Origin: Shimia litoralis
GTDB taxonomy: Bacteria; Pseudomonadota; Alphaproteobacteria; Rhodobacterales; Rhodobacteraceae
DNA length: 50,514 bases
Direction of reading: 5' to 3'
Assembly (NCBI RefSeq): GCF_005518135.1
Contig: NZ_SULI01000021.1
Location: forward strand, 1-50,514
In this document: positions 1 through 8,260 of the stretch, one piece after another
Position numbering within the stretch: the stretch's first letter is position 1
Layout: each line of letters opens with the position of its first letter
Position numbers and translations under genes: made by a program
Notes under the pieces: generated by a model
What the model was told of the DNA's origin: nothing
What the model saw: the letters and a program-made list of their open reading frames with translations, nothing else
Database searches by the model: none

Positions 1-64
1 TTGTATCCATTCAATCGGGTTGGATACATCTTAGCACGCTGTCCGAATTTGCCGGACCACTTCA
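1..64 (-). mobile_element. Outer end of an insertion sequence (left copy)
   Basis: These 64 bases are the exact reverse complement of 50450-50513. The shared block begins, reading outward, with TGAAGTGGTCCGGC and runs into an ATG (complement of 28-30) followed by an open frame reading MYPTRLNGYK, as expected for the terminal repeat plus the start of a first transposase frame. The element body would lie to the left of the window. The family is not settled; an IS3-type element is my guess from the layout of a short terminal repeat followed directly by a small first frame. Confidence 0.75.
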
Positions 65-110
65 ACCGAACAGAATCACAAGTGACTGAACTCACTCAAA
101 TAGTTTCAAA

Positions 111-371
111 TCAGGCTCTAAGGCGTGAGATATCGCGGGCGATAACCAAACCATGCTCTGCCAACAAACCTCGGATTTGGTTTACCAGCCGTGTCCTATC
201 TGACACCAGCCTCTGGCGGATACGATGAACGGCCTGGATCTCGAGCTGTTCTGACGATTTTGGTGGCACGAAGCGCATGGACGGCCTGCTGACCGCCTCG
301 CAGATTGCCTCCGCATCGTTTCGGTCATTCTTGTTGGATTTCAGATATCCTTCGTCCGTGGCGACCGGATG
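111..371 (-). pseudogene. IS110-family transposase fragment
   Basis: The minus strand encodes about 87 residues with the IS110 signature: YLKSNKNDRNDAEAICEA, then SMRFVPPKS, then RLVNQIRGLLAEHG. In IS110 transposases the NDxxDAEAI segment belongs to the DEDD catalytic domain, and the VNQIRGLLAE helix follows it. Full-length proteins are about 340 residues, so both ends are missing here: the frame runs into TGA at 111-113, and upstream it merges into the 3' end of the response-regulator gene. It is a dead remnant lying between the left IS end and the signalling and secretion locus. Confidence 0.85.
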
Positions 372-386
372 CGGTTGCCATCAAGG

Positions 387-1019
387 TCATACTCCGAGGC
401 GTTGCGCTTCCAGTACAACTTCGAGGCGGTTGGCCGCACCAAACTTGTCCTTGAGAGAGCCAACATAATGCTTGACGGTTTTCTCGCTGATGTTGAGCTC
501 GGCCGAGATCTGGCGGTTGGTCATGCCCTGCATGAGATGGCGGACCACCTGGCTTTCGCGGGCGGTCAGACGCAGACGCTCGGCTTCTTTGCGCTTGGCT
601 TCGGCCTGACGCAGCTTGGCGAAGATATCCATCGCCATGTCGGGCTGCACGTAGTTGTCGCCGTTCATGACACGGCGTGCCGCGGCACGCAGATCAGACA
701 TTTCACTGTTATAGGTCAGAATGCCCGATGCCCCCGCATCTAGCGCGTCAACCGCCATGTCTATACCCTTCTGAGAGCAGAAGGCCAGAATACGAACCAT
801 GTCGCACGACTTGCGAAAGGCGCGAAGAACCTTCATCGGCTGATCAAGGGATCCAAGGTCAACGATCACCACTTCATATCCATCGCGGGAGCACGTCTCG
901 ACGATTTCGGGGCTATAGGCAGCAGCCGCCTGCAAATCAAAACCTGCGCACGGCTCAATAAGGTGCTGGAAACCCGCACGCGTGAATACGTGATCGCAAA
1001 TCACCATCGTTTTATACAT
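387..1019 (-). CDS. NarL/FixJ-type response regulator with atypical receiver
   Basis: This 210-residue cytoplasmic protein has an N-terminal receiver domain (about residues 1-120) and a C-terminal LuxR-type helix-turn-helix (about 149-210, LTARESQVVRHLMQGMTNRQ, then SEKTVKHYV). The expected phospho-acceptor is D54 in VVIVDLG. The conserved receiver Lys appears to be replaced in GILTYNSE, and the N-terminal acidic pair is a single Asp (VICDH), so phosphorylation may be unusual or absent. I chose the ATG at 1019 because GGGGGAAG precedes it; the frame stays open to 1130. It is divergent from the kinase-like gene at 1587 across a 567-base region rich in dyads. A role in controlling the neighbouring secretion and peroxidase genes is inference. 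Confidence 0.85.
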   Translation of the reverse strand: MYKTMVICDHVFTRAGFQHLIEPCAGFDLQAAAAYSPEIVETCSRDGYEVVIVDLGSLDQPMKVLRAFRKSCDMVRILAFCSQKGIDMAVDALDAGASGILTYNSEMSDLRAAARRVMNGDNYVQPDMAMDIFAKLRQAEAKRKEAERLRLTARESQVVRHLMQGMTNRQISAELNISEKTVKHYVGSLKDKFGAANRLEVVLEAQRLGV

Positions 1020-1340
1020 CAATCTTCCCCCAAAGTTTGCCTTTCCCCGCGACAGAAGCGGTGTCGGCACTGTTTTCAAAGTCAGTCCAGATTCTCGCTT
1101 TCCCCAAACCCCAAACGGACATCTAAACACCTGAAAATTATTATTGCATTTCGACCGATTGAATCCAAGCTATCTTTGGAGAGTTGAGAGACCTTCGTCC
1201 CGTATGCGGCCGGGCGAAAGTCACGATTCGTCTTACCCCACAGGTCGGAACGTCACGCTCGACCAACGGGTAAATTACCAAAAAATATATCTATGCCAGT
1301 AATATTGAGTTGCTTTTCTGATGGCTCCGTGAGTTCAGAC

Positions 1341-1354
1341 TTGATCCAGATCAA
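1341..1354. promoter_or_regulatory. Perfect FNR-type binding site
   Basis: TTGATCCAGATCAA matches the FNR/FnrL consensus TTGAT-N4-ATCAA exactly. It lies 246 bases before the ATG of the kinase-like gene (1587) and 322 bases before that of the response regulator (1019). FNR-family regulators respond to oxygen loss in Rhodobacterales; control here is inferred from the site alone. Confidence 0.65.
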
Positions 1355-1381
1355 GGCGAAAGTCGGGAAGTGCATTAAAAT

Positions 1382-1420
1382 TGTGTCGAGGGCGCTTTAA
1401 ATCATGCGACACATTTAAAG
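1382..1420. promoter_or_regulatory. Two interleaved inverted repeats
   Basis: TGTGTCG (1382-1388) pairs with CGACACA (1407-1413), and CTTTAAAT (1395-1402) pairs with ATTTAAAG (1413-1420). Both are perfect and they overlap. They sit in the long non-coding stretch 1020-1586, between the FNR-type site and the GACTTTGGTC dyad. Such an arrangement suggests operator sites for one or more dimeric regulators; which proteins bind is unknown. Confidence 0.45.
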
Positions 1421-1439
1421 CCTATGGTCTAGCGAGACC

Positions 1440-1455
1440 TTGGACTTTGGTCCAA
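1440..1455. promoter_or_regulatory. GACTTTGGTC dyad, candidate regulon site
   Basis: TTGGAC-TTTG-GTCCAA is a perfect 6+6 dyad containing GACTTTGGTC (1443-1452). The identical ten bases, on the other strand, occur upstream of the giant peroxidase gene at 23602-23611, and close variants lie at 10119-10129 and 10210-10219. A GGTCT-AGCG-AGACC hairpin (1426-1439) precedes it directly. Confidence 0.45.
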
Positions 1456-1586
1456 CTCCATTGAAGCGTGTTGTTTGTCGCTCGGAACAGCCTCAAATAT
1501 CATGGATGTGCGATTCGGAACATGATACCGATCGTTACGACGTAACAGTGCGCACCATGTGCGCCTCAAGGACCGGAGCTACGCAC

Positions 1587-2618
1587 ATGGCAGTCAGCCC
1601 TCAGGATCATCGGCAAACGCTTCTTGGCAGGACGAAGCCTGCACCTCGCTGGACGCGAGTCTTGGGCGTTCGTGCCAGTCCCTTCCAAAGATCCATGCTG
1701 ACCATGTCGCGCGATACCTCACTCAGTAAAGTCCTCGTTGTTCTGATCACCCTCGTCGGGGCCGAGCTCTGCATCATGCTTGCGCTGGCCGAAGTCGAAA
1801 AACAGCTGACTTGGCTGACAGAGCATGTCTGGGGCGAAGCGGCGTTGGATGCCCTATTGCTGTTCTGTATCATGGCACCAGTCTTTTATTGGCTTTTGAT
1901 AAGGCCGCTGCAGCGATCAAATACCATTAAGCTGCGGTTTATCGACATGGTGAGCGACGATCTGAGAAATACACTGAACGCTTTGCAGGGCATTGCCATG
2001 GCATCGCGTGAGGATCCATCTCTCGCCGCCGGATTAGAGACCGCGCGCCAGGAGGCGCTGCAATGGATGCAATTGCGCGTCGAACGTGTGGTCGCCTTCA
2101 GTGCCCTTGACGCCGAGGCCTCACTTCCAACAGGCCGGCCCACCGATCTGCAGGGATTGGCCGCAGAGCTGCATAAGCGCTTTGAGTTCATGTTCCAAGC
2201 CAATGGAAACAGCCTGAATATTCGCTGCGAGGGGCCGCATTTATCCATCGGACCGACACAAAGCGAGATCCTGATGCAATTGATGTTCTCGATGCTAGAA
2301 ATCGCCCGTATGTCCTCGGGAGATGCTGCGACCCACGTCTCAATCCAAACGTCCCACGAGGGCGCAGACCGGATCTTGATCAGGACCACACATGTAGGAA
2401 AGACAGCACCTTGCAATACGGCGAACGGCGCCGTGACGGGGCCATTTGAGCGAATAAAACTGGCCGGTGACATCCTCGAGTATATGGCTACGCGCGCCGG
2501 TTGCGACTACATCAGCGAAAGCGCCTGTTCGCAAAGCCTGATCATCCCAATCAAGCGACCAACCTCCTTAGACGAAGCCGGGATCCGGCCGCTAAGTCGT
2601 CCCTTGTTCAGGCGATGA
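1587..2618 (+). CDS. Membrane-bound histidine-kinase-like protein lacking the phospho-His
   Basis: The protein has 343 residues. Two hydrophobic helices (about 48-70 and 88-106) flank a short loop. A segment shaped like a kinase dimerisation helix follows (RFIDMVSDDLRNTLNALQG, about 117-135), then a weakly conserved ATPase-like region. In active kinases this helix reads SHELRTPL; here the phospho-acceptor His is replaced (SDDLRNTL), and no clear G-boxes are visible. It is probably a degenerate kinase, a sensor or a phosphotransfer scaffold. I chose the ATG at 1587 because CGGAG lies 8 bases upstream; the frame is open from 1440. The 3' end overlaps the convergent haloperoxidase gene by 11 bases. 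It is divergent from the response regulator at 387-1019, which suggests functional pairing. Confidence 0.7.
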   Translation: MAVSPQDHRQTLLGRTKPAPRWTRVLGVRASPFQRSMLTMSRDTSLSKVLVVLITLVGAELCIMLALAEVEKQLTWLTEHVWGEAALDALLLFCIMAPVFYWLLIRPLQRSNTIKLRFIDMVSDDLRNTLNALQGIAMASREDPSLAAGLETARQEALQWMQLRVERVVAFSALDAEASLPTGRPTDLQGLAAELHKRFEFMFQANGNSLNIRCEGPHLSIGPTQSEILMQLMFSMLEIARMSSGDAATHVSIQTSHEGADRILIRTTHVGKTAPCNTANGAVTGPFERIKLAGDILEYMATRAGCDYISESACSQSLIIPIKRPTSLDEAGIRPLSRPLFRR

Positions 2619-4683
2619 AGAATTCATCGAAGAACGGCTGTTGTTCTGGTTGCGCAGTGCCACTGGCAAAATCTACAGCCAGCGCATAGGCATCAGCACC
2701 TATATCTGCCCCAGCACTCAAGCCATCGAGGTTGCCATCGCTGAAATGGATTCCGCCATAAATCCGAGACGCACCGCCATCAATGGCTGCCTCGGAAAAC
2801 GTATCCCACTGAAACTGATAGACATCTCCAGGCAGTGCCGCATCAAATGCGCTGGTGCCAGGAGGCACGGTAATATGCGCATCAAGATGGTCTGATCCGG
2901 TAAACGCCTTCAAGACAGCCGCCCCTGCTGCCGAAAAGGTGCTGTGGCCCGAGGTATACTCTGCGAAGGGTGGTGACTGTTCGCCTCCAGGCAGCTGGTA
3001 GGTGATGAAGTTCTCGGCAAGGATCGTTCGGGTGCCAAAGCTGGTGCCAGTGTCGGGGTCAATGCCACCAAGTGCTTGGATCACAAATCCCGTTTCTCCG
3101 GTCAGTTCGTCAACACCTTGCTCCCCAATCAGACCAAGATGTCCCAGGTCGCGGATCACGGTGACCGGCCGAGCATAATCAAAAAACGCTTTGGCATCCC
3201 ATGTCGCAATTGCCGCATCAAACATGGCATTACCCATCGTCATAAACAAAAGCGCGTCAGTGGCTGCGTCATGCCCGTCGCGCTGCGATACGTATTGCCC
3301 AAGCGTCATCCAGGCACCAGGAGGGAAGCTGGTGCCGGGGCCATCTTCCCAGAATTCAGCAACCATTTTCTGATCCTCGGTCAGCGTCGCACTGGTCTGA
3401 ACGATGGCTTCAGCCTGAGCGATGAAGGCCGGGTTGATGACGGGACCGATCAGGAATTTGTCCACAGGTATCGTAGTTCCGGCCGCCACCGCCACGCCAT
3501 TTATCTCTGCCGGAGCTGCAAGAGTCATGGTCCGGGTCTGGAAATCAAGCAACGTATCCACATGCTCTAGCGTGAAAAACGGCTCTGGGCCATCCGGACG
3601 GGTCAGCACCGTGTCAGTTTCTCCATTGAGCGTTTCAGGGAGCGCGAACCCTTCAGCAAGGCTGAGTTCGGGCGTCAGGAATGTCTGCAGCGCATCTGGT
3701 GTGGGCGACAAAATACCCTGCTTTTCGGGTGTCCAGCGCGCGATGTCCTTACGGGTTTCTGGCGCGGGATCAGAATTGACTGGCGTATAGAACCCCTCAG
3801 ACTGCGCGGCGAGCCGTGCCGCTTCCGCCTGACGCGGGGTGAGACCGTCTTGCGCTGCATCAATCCCCACCTCGTAAGCCTGCGAGTCATCAGAGACATC
3901 TAGCTCAAGACGCTGTGACAGTACCTGATCGAATTTCTCCTGATACTGAGGGTAGAGTTCCGACAGCACACGATGGGCCGCGACATGCATAGCGGTTTCG
4001 ATCTCTGTATCCGAGGCATCGGACAGAGCTGAGAGCTCCAGATTGTCGCCCTCGATATCGATGGAAACACGTTGTGCGACCGGGTCATAACTGGCCTGCG
4101 CATCATAGATTGCGGTATGCATAATCGAGAAGGATTGCGACGCGTTGGTCGGTCCGCCACCGCTTTCGACAATGATCGATTGCAAAATCTGATCCCAGAT
4201 GACGCTTGGAGTGGCCTCTGGAGTATTGACCATCATCAGACGTGGGCCACCTTCAGCCAAAAGGTCGGGGCCAGGTTGTTCAAGTTGTGCCAAGATGTCG
4301 GCCGTCCGGAATGTTTCCACGCCCGCAACGAAGCTATCGAATTCCGAAAGCGATTCAATCTCACCATCAAACCGATTGCGAACCGCCAACGCACCATCCT
4401 GCAGCAGAAAATCGAAATCATGCAGGGGGCCAGACAATGTCACGACCCGATCAGGTTCGGGGCTGCTAACACCAGAATCCACCAGATCGTCTTCAGAGCC
4501 GAAAGACAGGAATTCGAAGCTCTCCACATCCTCGAATTCCCATTCAAAATCCCCCTCACGCGCTTCGATTTCAAGTTCGAGGTCTTCGTACTCGAATTCG
4601 TAGTCCTTGCGGCTACCCTCAAGCGTGATCACACGTGTCTCACCGTCTCTTGTGAAACTGATCTGAAACGATTCTTCCGACAT
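2608..4683 (-). CDS. Vanadium-dependent haloperoxidase-type enzyme with acidic N-terminal module
   Basis: This 691-residue protein has a C-terminal half carrying the vanadium haloperoxidase/PAP2 active-site motifs: AEYTSGHSTFSAAGA (H580) and SRIYGGIHF (H646). The family oxidises halides with hydrogen peroxide. There is no signal peptide. Residues 1-140 are very acidic and contain two related units, each starting RV(I/V)TL-G and ending near SFEF/DSFV, resembling modules found in T1SS-exported proteins. The C terminus ends FFDEFFIA, an acidic and hydrophobic tail of the sort seen on T1SS substrates. I chose the ATG at 4683 for its GAGGAGGA site over the longer frame to 4737. It is the last gene of the secretion operon, 142 bases after the preceding gene. 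Export by the neighbouring transporter is inference. Confidence 0.85.
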   Translation of the reverse strand: MSEESFQISFTRDGETRVITLEGSRKDYEFEYEDLELEIEAREGDFEWEFEDVESFEFLSFGSEDDLVDSGVSSPEPDRVVTLSGPLHDFDFLLQDGALAVRNRFDGEIESLSEFDSFVAGVETFRTADILAQLEQPGPDLLAEGGPRLMMVNTPEATPSVIWDQILQSIIVESGGGPTNASQSFSIMHTAIYDAQASYDPVAQRVSIDIEGDNLELSALSDASDTEIETAMHVAAHRVLSELYPQYQEKFDQVLSQRLELDVSDDSQAYEVGIDAAQDGLTPRQAEAARLAAQSEGFYTPVNSDPAPETRKDIARWTPEKQGILSPTPDALQTFLTPELSLAEGFALPETLNGETDTVLTRPDGPEPFFTLEHVDTLLDFQTRTMTLAAPAEINGVAVAAGTTIPVDKFLIGPVINPAFIAQAEAIVQTSATLTEDQKMVAEFWEDGPGTSFPPGAWMTLGQYVSQRDGHDAATDALLFMTMGNAMFDAAIATWDAKAFFDYARPVTVIRDLGHLGLIGEQGVDELTGETGFVIQALGGIDPDTGTSFGTRTILAENFITYQLPGGEQSPPFAEYTSGHSTFSAAGAAVLKAFTGSDHLDAHITVPPGTSAFDAALPGDVYQFQWDTFSEAAIDGGASRIYGGIHFSDGNLDGLSAGADIGADAYALAVDFASGTAQPEQQPFFDEFFIA

Positions 4684-4825
4684 GCTGTCCTCCTCGATAT
4701 CCCGATTTCGCTTTTTGCAGTCCATAGCCAGAGTCATCTTATCGCCTTTCTTATCTCAGCCGTTTATCCGGCTTGTACAGCTCCGCTGTCAACGTTGCGA
4801 GTCAGCTTTTCTGTGAAAATACTGA

Positions 4826-5239
4826 TCAACCGTCACGCGGGCGTGGCGGCGGCAGCGCATAAGTCGGCAGCGCATCTATAAATAGCGGCAAGCATTCCTG
4901 ATCGCGCAGCGGTATGCACAGATCGCTGAATACCAACATCTGACTGAGCGTGAGTCCGTTATTGCCTTGTTTGGCACAATCCACGAACTCGCTCCCATCC
5001 TCGGTCAGTGATGTGGCACAGACCACCACACCACCGCGCAAAAACGTGTTAGCAAGCCGCTTGGCGCTCATGCCAGATGCAAGGATTGGTGGCGGGCAAG
5101 AGATGCCATGGACGTTGATAATCATGCCATTCAAATTCAGCCTGTCACCTTCAAGCGCCTTCCATGTCATGTTCTTCTCCTGAGCGGTGGCAGATGAGGC
5201 CACCAGAAGTGCCAGAGTTGGAAGAATATTGCGCAGCAT
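4826..5239 (-). CDS. Small periplasmic protein, thermonuclease-fold-like
   Basis: This 137-residue protein has a signal peptide (MLRNILPTLALLVASSATAQ) and a mature part whose pattern resembles staphylococcal-nuclease-like domains: ALEGDRLNLNGMIINVHGI, where family members have a GDTLxLxGxxIRLxGIDAPE segment, followed by a VVCAT strand and a late LVFSDLCIP segment. The catalytic Arg/Asp/Glu set is not evident, so nuclease activity is doubtful. It contains five Cys in the mature region. The start at 5239 follows AGGAAAGG and lies 4 bases after the adaptor gene's stop, so it belongs to the secretion operon. Its role in export or in handling the peroxidases is unknown. Confidence 0.6.
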   Translation of the reverse strand: MLRNILPTLALLVASSATAQEKNMTWKALEGDRLNLNGMIINVHGISCPPPILASGMSAKRLANTFLRGGVVVCATSLTEDGSEFVDCAKQGNNGLTLSQMLVFSDLCIPLRDQECLPLFIDALPTYALPPPRPRDG

Positions 5240-5243
5240 GGGT

Positions 5244-6572
5244 TTACCTTTCCTTGAAGGCTCGCGCGAACTGATCGCTGAAGGGCTTGACGAGATAGGA
5301 TAGGGCTGTGCGTTCGGCCGTGGTGACATAGACTTCGACCGGCATGCCTGGGCGCAGCTCCTTGCCACCGAGGCGGGCCAGCTGATCGGGCGTCACGTCG
5401 ACCTTGATTGAGTAGAAATCACCAGGCATTTGCGGATCGCTTGTCGCGGCAGCTGCAACATAGGACACGGTCCCTTCAATCTCTGGGGTTTCGTTCTGGT
5501 CGAAGGCGACAAAGCGCATCCGCGCCGCGTGTCCCGTATCGACCTGTTCGATCGACGCCGCCGGAACGCGGGCTGTAAAGACCAGTTCCGCCTCTTCGGG
5601 CACAATCGTGGCCAGAATTTCGGCGGGGCTAATGACGCCGCCCACAGAGTTCACGTTCATATCGTTTATCAGTCCCGAGATCGGCGCGCGGATTGCGGTG
5701 CGCGACAGGGTGTCTTCGATGACGAAACGCTTTTCGGTGAGTTCCGACAGCTGGGTTTCGATCTCCCGCAATTCGCGTTGTGCATCGGTGCGCAGTGTTT
5801 CCTGCATCGAGAGGATTTCCAGCTCGAGCTCGCTGACGCGGCTGCGGGCGCGGCCCAATGCCGACAGAATTTCTCCGTGTTCGCCACGCAGCCGGACATT
5901 TTCACGTTCAATAGAGAAGGCAACGTTGCGTACCGTAAGCTGACGCTCGGACAAATCTTCAACACGCGCACTCTCAGCTTGAACCAGGAGGATTTCATCC
6001 TGTTTGGCGTCAAGGCGGGCTTCGAGGCCATCGATTTCGGTGCGGACCTGCTCGATTCCGAGGTCGATCTGTTCCTTGCGGCGGATGAACGACGAGAGGT
6101 TGCCCTCAAAAATACGATGCTCACCCACATAGATGGCCTGCAGCGCAGCAGGGGACACGATAAATTCATCAAGACCTGAAGGCGTCGAAAATTCCTCATG
6201 CAGATCGCGCTGTGCCTCCAGCCGGCTTTTGCGAATGGCAAGTTCAGCGATTTTCCCATGAAGGATTGCGCGCTCAGTACTGGCCGAAGTGTCGTCAAGC
6301 CGGAGTAGAATATCGCCCTTGCGGACATGATCGCCGGCACTGACGGGAATGTCTTTGACGATACCACCATCACGGTGCTGGACCACGCGCAGGTCGCGAT
6401 CGACGGAAACTTCGCCGCTGACAACGACCGCGCTGACCAGATTGGAATTCGCTGCCCACCCGAACACGGCGGCGACCAGAAGCCCGGCCATGAAAATACC
6501 AGTGATAACATGACCGCGAAAGGAATAAATCGCGTTCTTTGCGGCGTTTGGGTCTGTGGTCTTGCGTGACAT
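5244..6572 (-). CDS. Type I secretion membrane-fusion protein (HlyD family)
   Basis: This is a 442-residue inner-membrane-anchored periplasmic adaptor that bridges the ABC transporter to an outer-membrane TolC channel. It has a single N-terminal membrane helix (about 20-42), a lipoyl-like half (VVQHRDGGIVKDIPVSAGDHVRKGDILLRL), a long coiled-coil hairpin (about 110-270), the second lipoyl half (IRAPISGLINDMNVNSVGGVI) and a C-terminal beta domain ending near PGMPVEVYV, as in PrtE/HlyD proteins. The ATG at 6572 is preceded by AGGAG; an in-frame GTG at 6590 overlaps the upstream stop and is the alternative. No TolC gene is in the window, so the outer-membrane partner must be encoded elsewhere. 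Confidence 0.93.
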   Translation of the reverse strand: MSRKTTDPNAAKNAIYSFRGHVITGIFMAGLLVAAVFGWAANSNLVSAVVVSGEVSVDRDLRVVQHRDGGIVKDIPVSAGDHVRKGDILLRLDDTSASTERAILHGKIAELAIRKSRLEAQRDLHEEFSTPSGLDEFIVSPAALQAIYVGEHRIFEGNLSSFIRRKEQIDLGIEQVRTEIDGLEARLDAKQDEILLVQAESARVEDLSERQLTVRNVAFSIERENVRLRGEHGEILSALGRARSRVSELELEILSMQETLRTDAQRELREIETQLSELTEKRFVIEDTLSRTAIRAPISGLINDMNVNSVGGVISPAEILATIVPEEAELVFTARVPAASIEQVDTGHAARMRFVAFDQNETPEIEGTVSYVAAAATSDPQMPGDFYSIKVDVTPDQLARLGGKELRPGMPVEVYVTTAERTALSYLVKPFSDQFARAFKER

Positions 6573-6586
6573 GGTCGTTCTCCTGC

Positions 6587-8260
6587 TCACGATGTGAAGT
6601 CGTCTGATTGCTTGTTGCCCAGGTCACTTGTGACCCAGAGTTCGATTTCGGTGACGTCCGTCTCTTGTTCGAGACGCAGATCAATCCGGCGGACCATCAG
6701 CTCATCCTGATCACCTTGGCGGAAACCAGGGCGTCCGTGCTCCTCAGCCGCAGCTTCCGGATCAAAGGACGTGATGCGCGCCTCAAAATCAGAGCCGTCG
6801 TTCTTGATATCGCGCCTGTCATCAATCTGTTGAAGGTCGGACAGAGCAAGACGGATATCGTCAGCAAAAACCAACGTATCGTCGTGACCAAAGTTGCGGA
6901 TCTGGAACACGGTTTCAGACACACTGGTTGCACCAGGCGTAAAGAACCCGGACAGATCGAAAACTTCTGCCCCGTCACCGGCTGTGAAAATTTCAATGCC
7001 ATCGAAGGTATCGGTGGGGCTGTCAGCCCGCGTGACCGTGCCAGCAGCTACATCCACACGCGCTGCCCGATCACCAGCAGTCAGGTCAAGTATGTCGTCA
7101 CCCGCACCACCATAAACCTGATCAGCTTCCAGATCATCAGCAAGGTAAATCGTGTCATTGCCTGCGTCACCAAACAGGCGGTCTGCGCCATGACCGTCCC
7201 GAAGAACATCGTCATCCGCACCGCCGGAAAGAATGTCATCCCCCGCACCGCCAGCCAGGAGATCCTCACCATGGCCACCGGAAATTCGGTCATCACCCTC
7301 ACCACCGTCGATGGTGTCGTCGCCAGCTGCGCCGATCAAAAAGTCATCGCCCCCATACCCAAGAAGAACGTCGGAACCATCGCCACCATAGACGAGGTCA
7401 TTATCTTCACTGCCGCCAATATGATCAGGCGTATCAAAACCATACACAACATCGCCGCGCGGCGTGACCGGATCATCCAGGCAGTCGTCATCTGCTGCGT
7501 TGTGCTGATCGCAGCTCTCCGACCAACACTCATCAACTTTGGCGTCGTCGCAGGATGCCTCCTCATCTGGGTTGGGGCCATCTGAGTGGTCAACTTTGTC
7601 ACCACAGTCTGCGGCTGCGGTATCATGGCAGTCCACGTCTGCGTCACTTTCGTGCTTTTCTTCTTCGGGTTCTGCGTCTTCCTGCAACGGTGACGTAATC
7701 TCTGTACCCCCACCACCAGGATCCGCCGGCCCACCACCTCCGGCAGGAATGTCGGTATCTGGGAAAAGACCGTCCTCACCACCGCCCCCGGGATTTGCAG
7801 GCGCAAAAGTCGGTTGCAGATTGACTGCCGCCGCCGTGATGTTTGGCGCCTGAAATTTTTCAAGTGACAGATCTGCGGGCAACAACACCGAAGAGTTTGG
7901 GCCGCGCTCGAACGTGGTGGCATCAAAACCGCCATCCTGGCCGCTGCGGTCACTAGTGCGAAACAATTCGGCGTTACCATAAGACATACGACCACTGTTG
8001 TTGGCCGACAAATTATCCGTCTCGCAGATGGGCGCGGCGTTATCGGCGGCCCCGAGGGGCGTGTCGGGCGTGGCTTGCGCCGCAACCTCAGAGCCGCCAA
8101 ACAAGGTCTTGATGTAGGCGATCAGAGCGAACATCACGGTCACGCCCATGCCGATCTTGCGTTTGGGAATGGCCGATACGGTTTCCCGTAAAGACACCAT
8201 ATCCTCAAGACGCGCCGTTCCCGGCGTCTTGGCCTTTTTGGATGACTTGACCTCAATCAT
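6587..8260 (-). CDS. RTX protein with N-terminal membrane segment, within the T1SS operon
   Basis: This 557-residue protein has a cytoplasmic basic N terminus, one hydrophobic segment (about 38-55, GMGVTVMFALIAYIKTLFG), Pro/Gly-rich linkers and a Cys/Asp/His-rich acidic stretch (about 195-270). A block of RTX calcium-binding nonapeptides follows (about 275-385, of the GGDGSDVLLGYGGDD type). The last 170 residues lack repeats. Free T1SS substrates normally lack an N-terminal membrane helix, so this one may stay tethered to the inner membrane as an assembly or surface factor. The ATG overlaps the ABC gene's stop (ATGA), so the genes are translationally coupled. Its placement between the ABC and adaptor genes suggests a part of the machine more than cargo; that is inference. 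Confidence 0.8.
   Translation of the reverse strand: MIEVKSSKKAKTPGTARLEDMVSLRETVSAIPKRKIGMGVTVMFALIAYIKTLFGGSEVAAQATPDTPLGAADNAAPICETDNLSANNSGRMSYGNAELFRTSDRSGQDGGFDATTFERGPNSSVLLPADLSLEKFQAPNITAAAVNLQPTFAPANPGGGGEDGLFPDTDIPAGGGGPADPGGGGTEITSPLQEDAEPEEEKHESDADVDCHDTAAADCGDKVDHSDGPNPDEEASCDDAKVDECWSESCDQHNAADDDCLDDPVTPRGDVVYGFDTPDHIGGSEDNDLVYGGDGSDVLLGYGGDDFLIGAAGDDTIDGGEGDDRISGGHGEDLLAGGAGDDILSGGADDDVLRDGHGADRLFGDAGNDTIYLADDLEADQVYGGAGDDILDLTAGDRAARVDVAAGTVTRADSPTDTFDGIEIFTAGDGAEVFDLSGFFTPGATSVSETVFQIRNFGHDDTLVFADDIRLALSDLQQIDDRRDIKNDGSDFEARITSFDPEAAAEEHGRPGFRQGDQDELMVRRIDLRLEQETDVTEIELWVTSDLGNKQSDDFTS

Noticed and set aside
4072-4881. 269-codon plus-strand frame opposite the haloperoxidase
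   Set aside because: It lies wholly antisense to a gene with clear active-site motifs, and its translation is unrecognisable.
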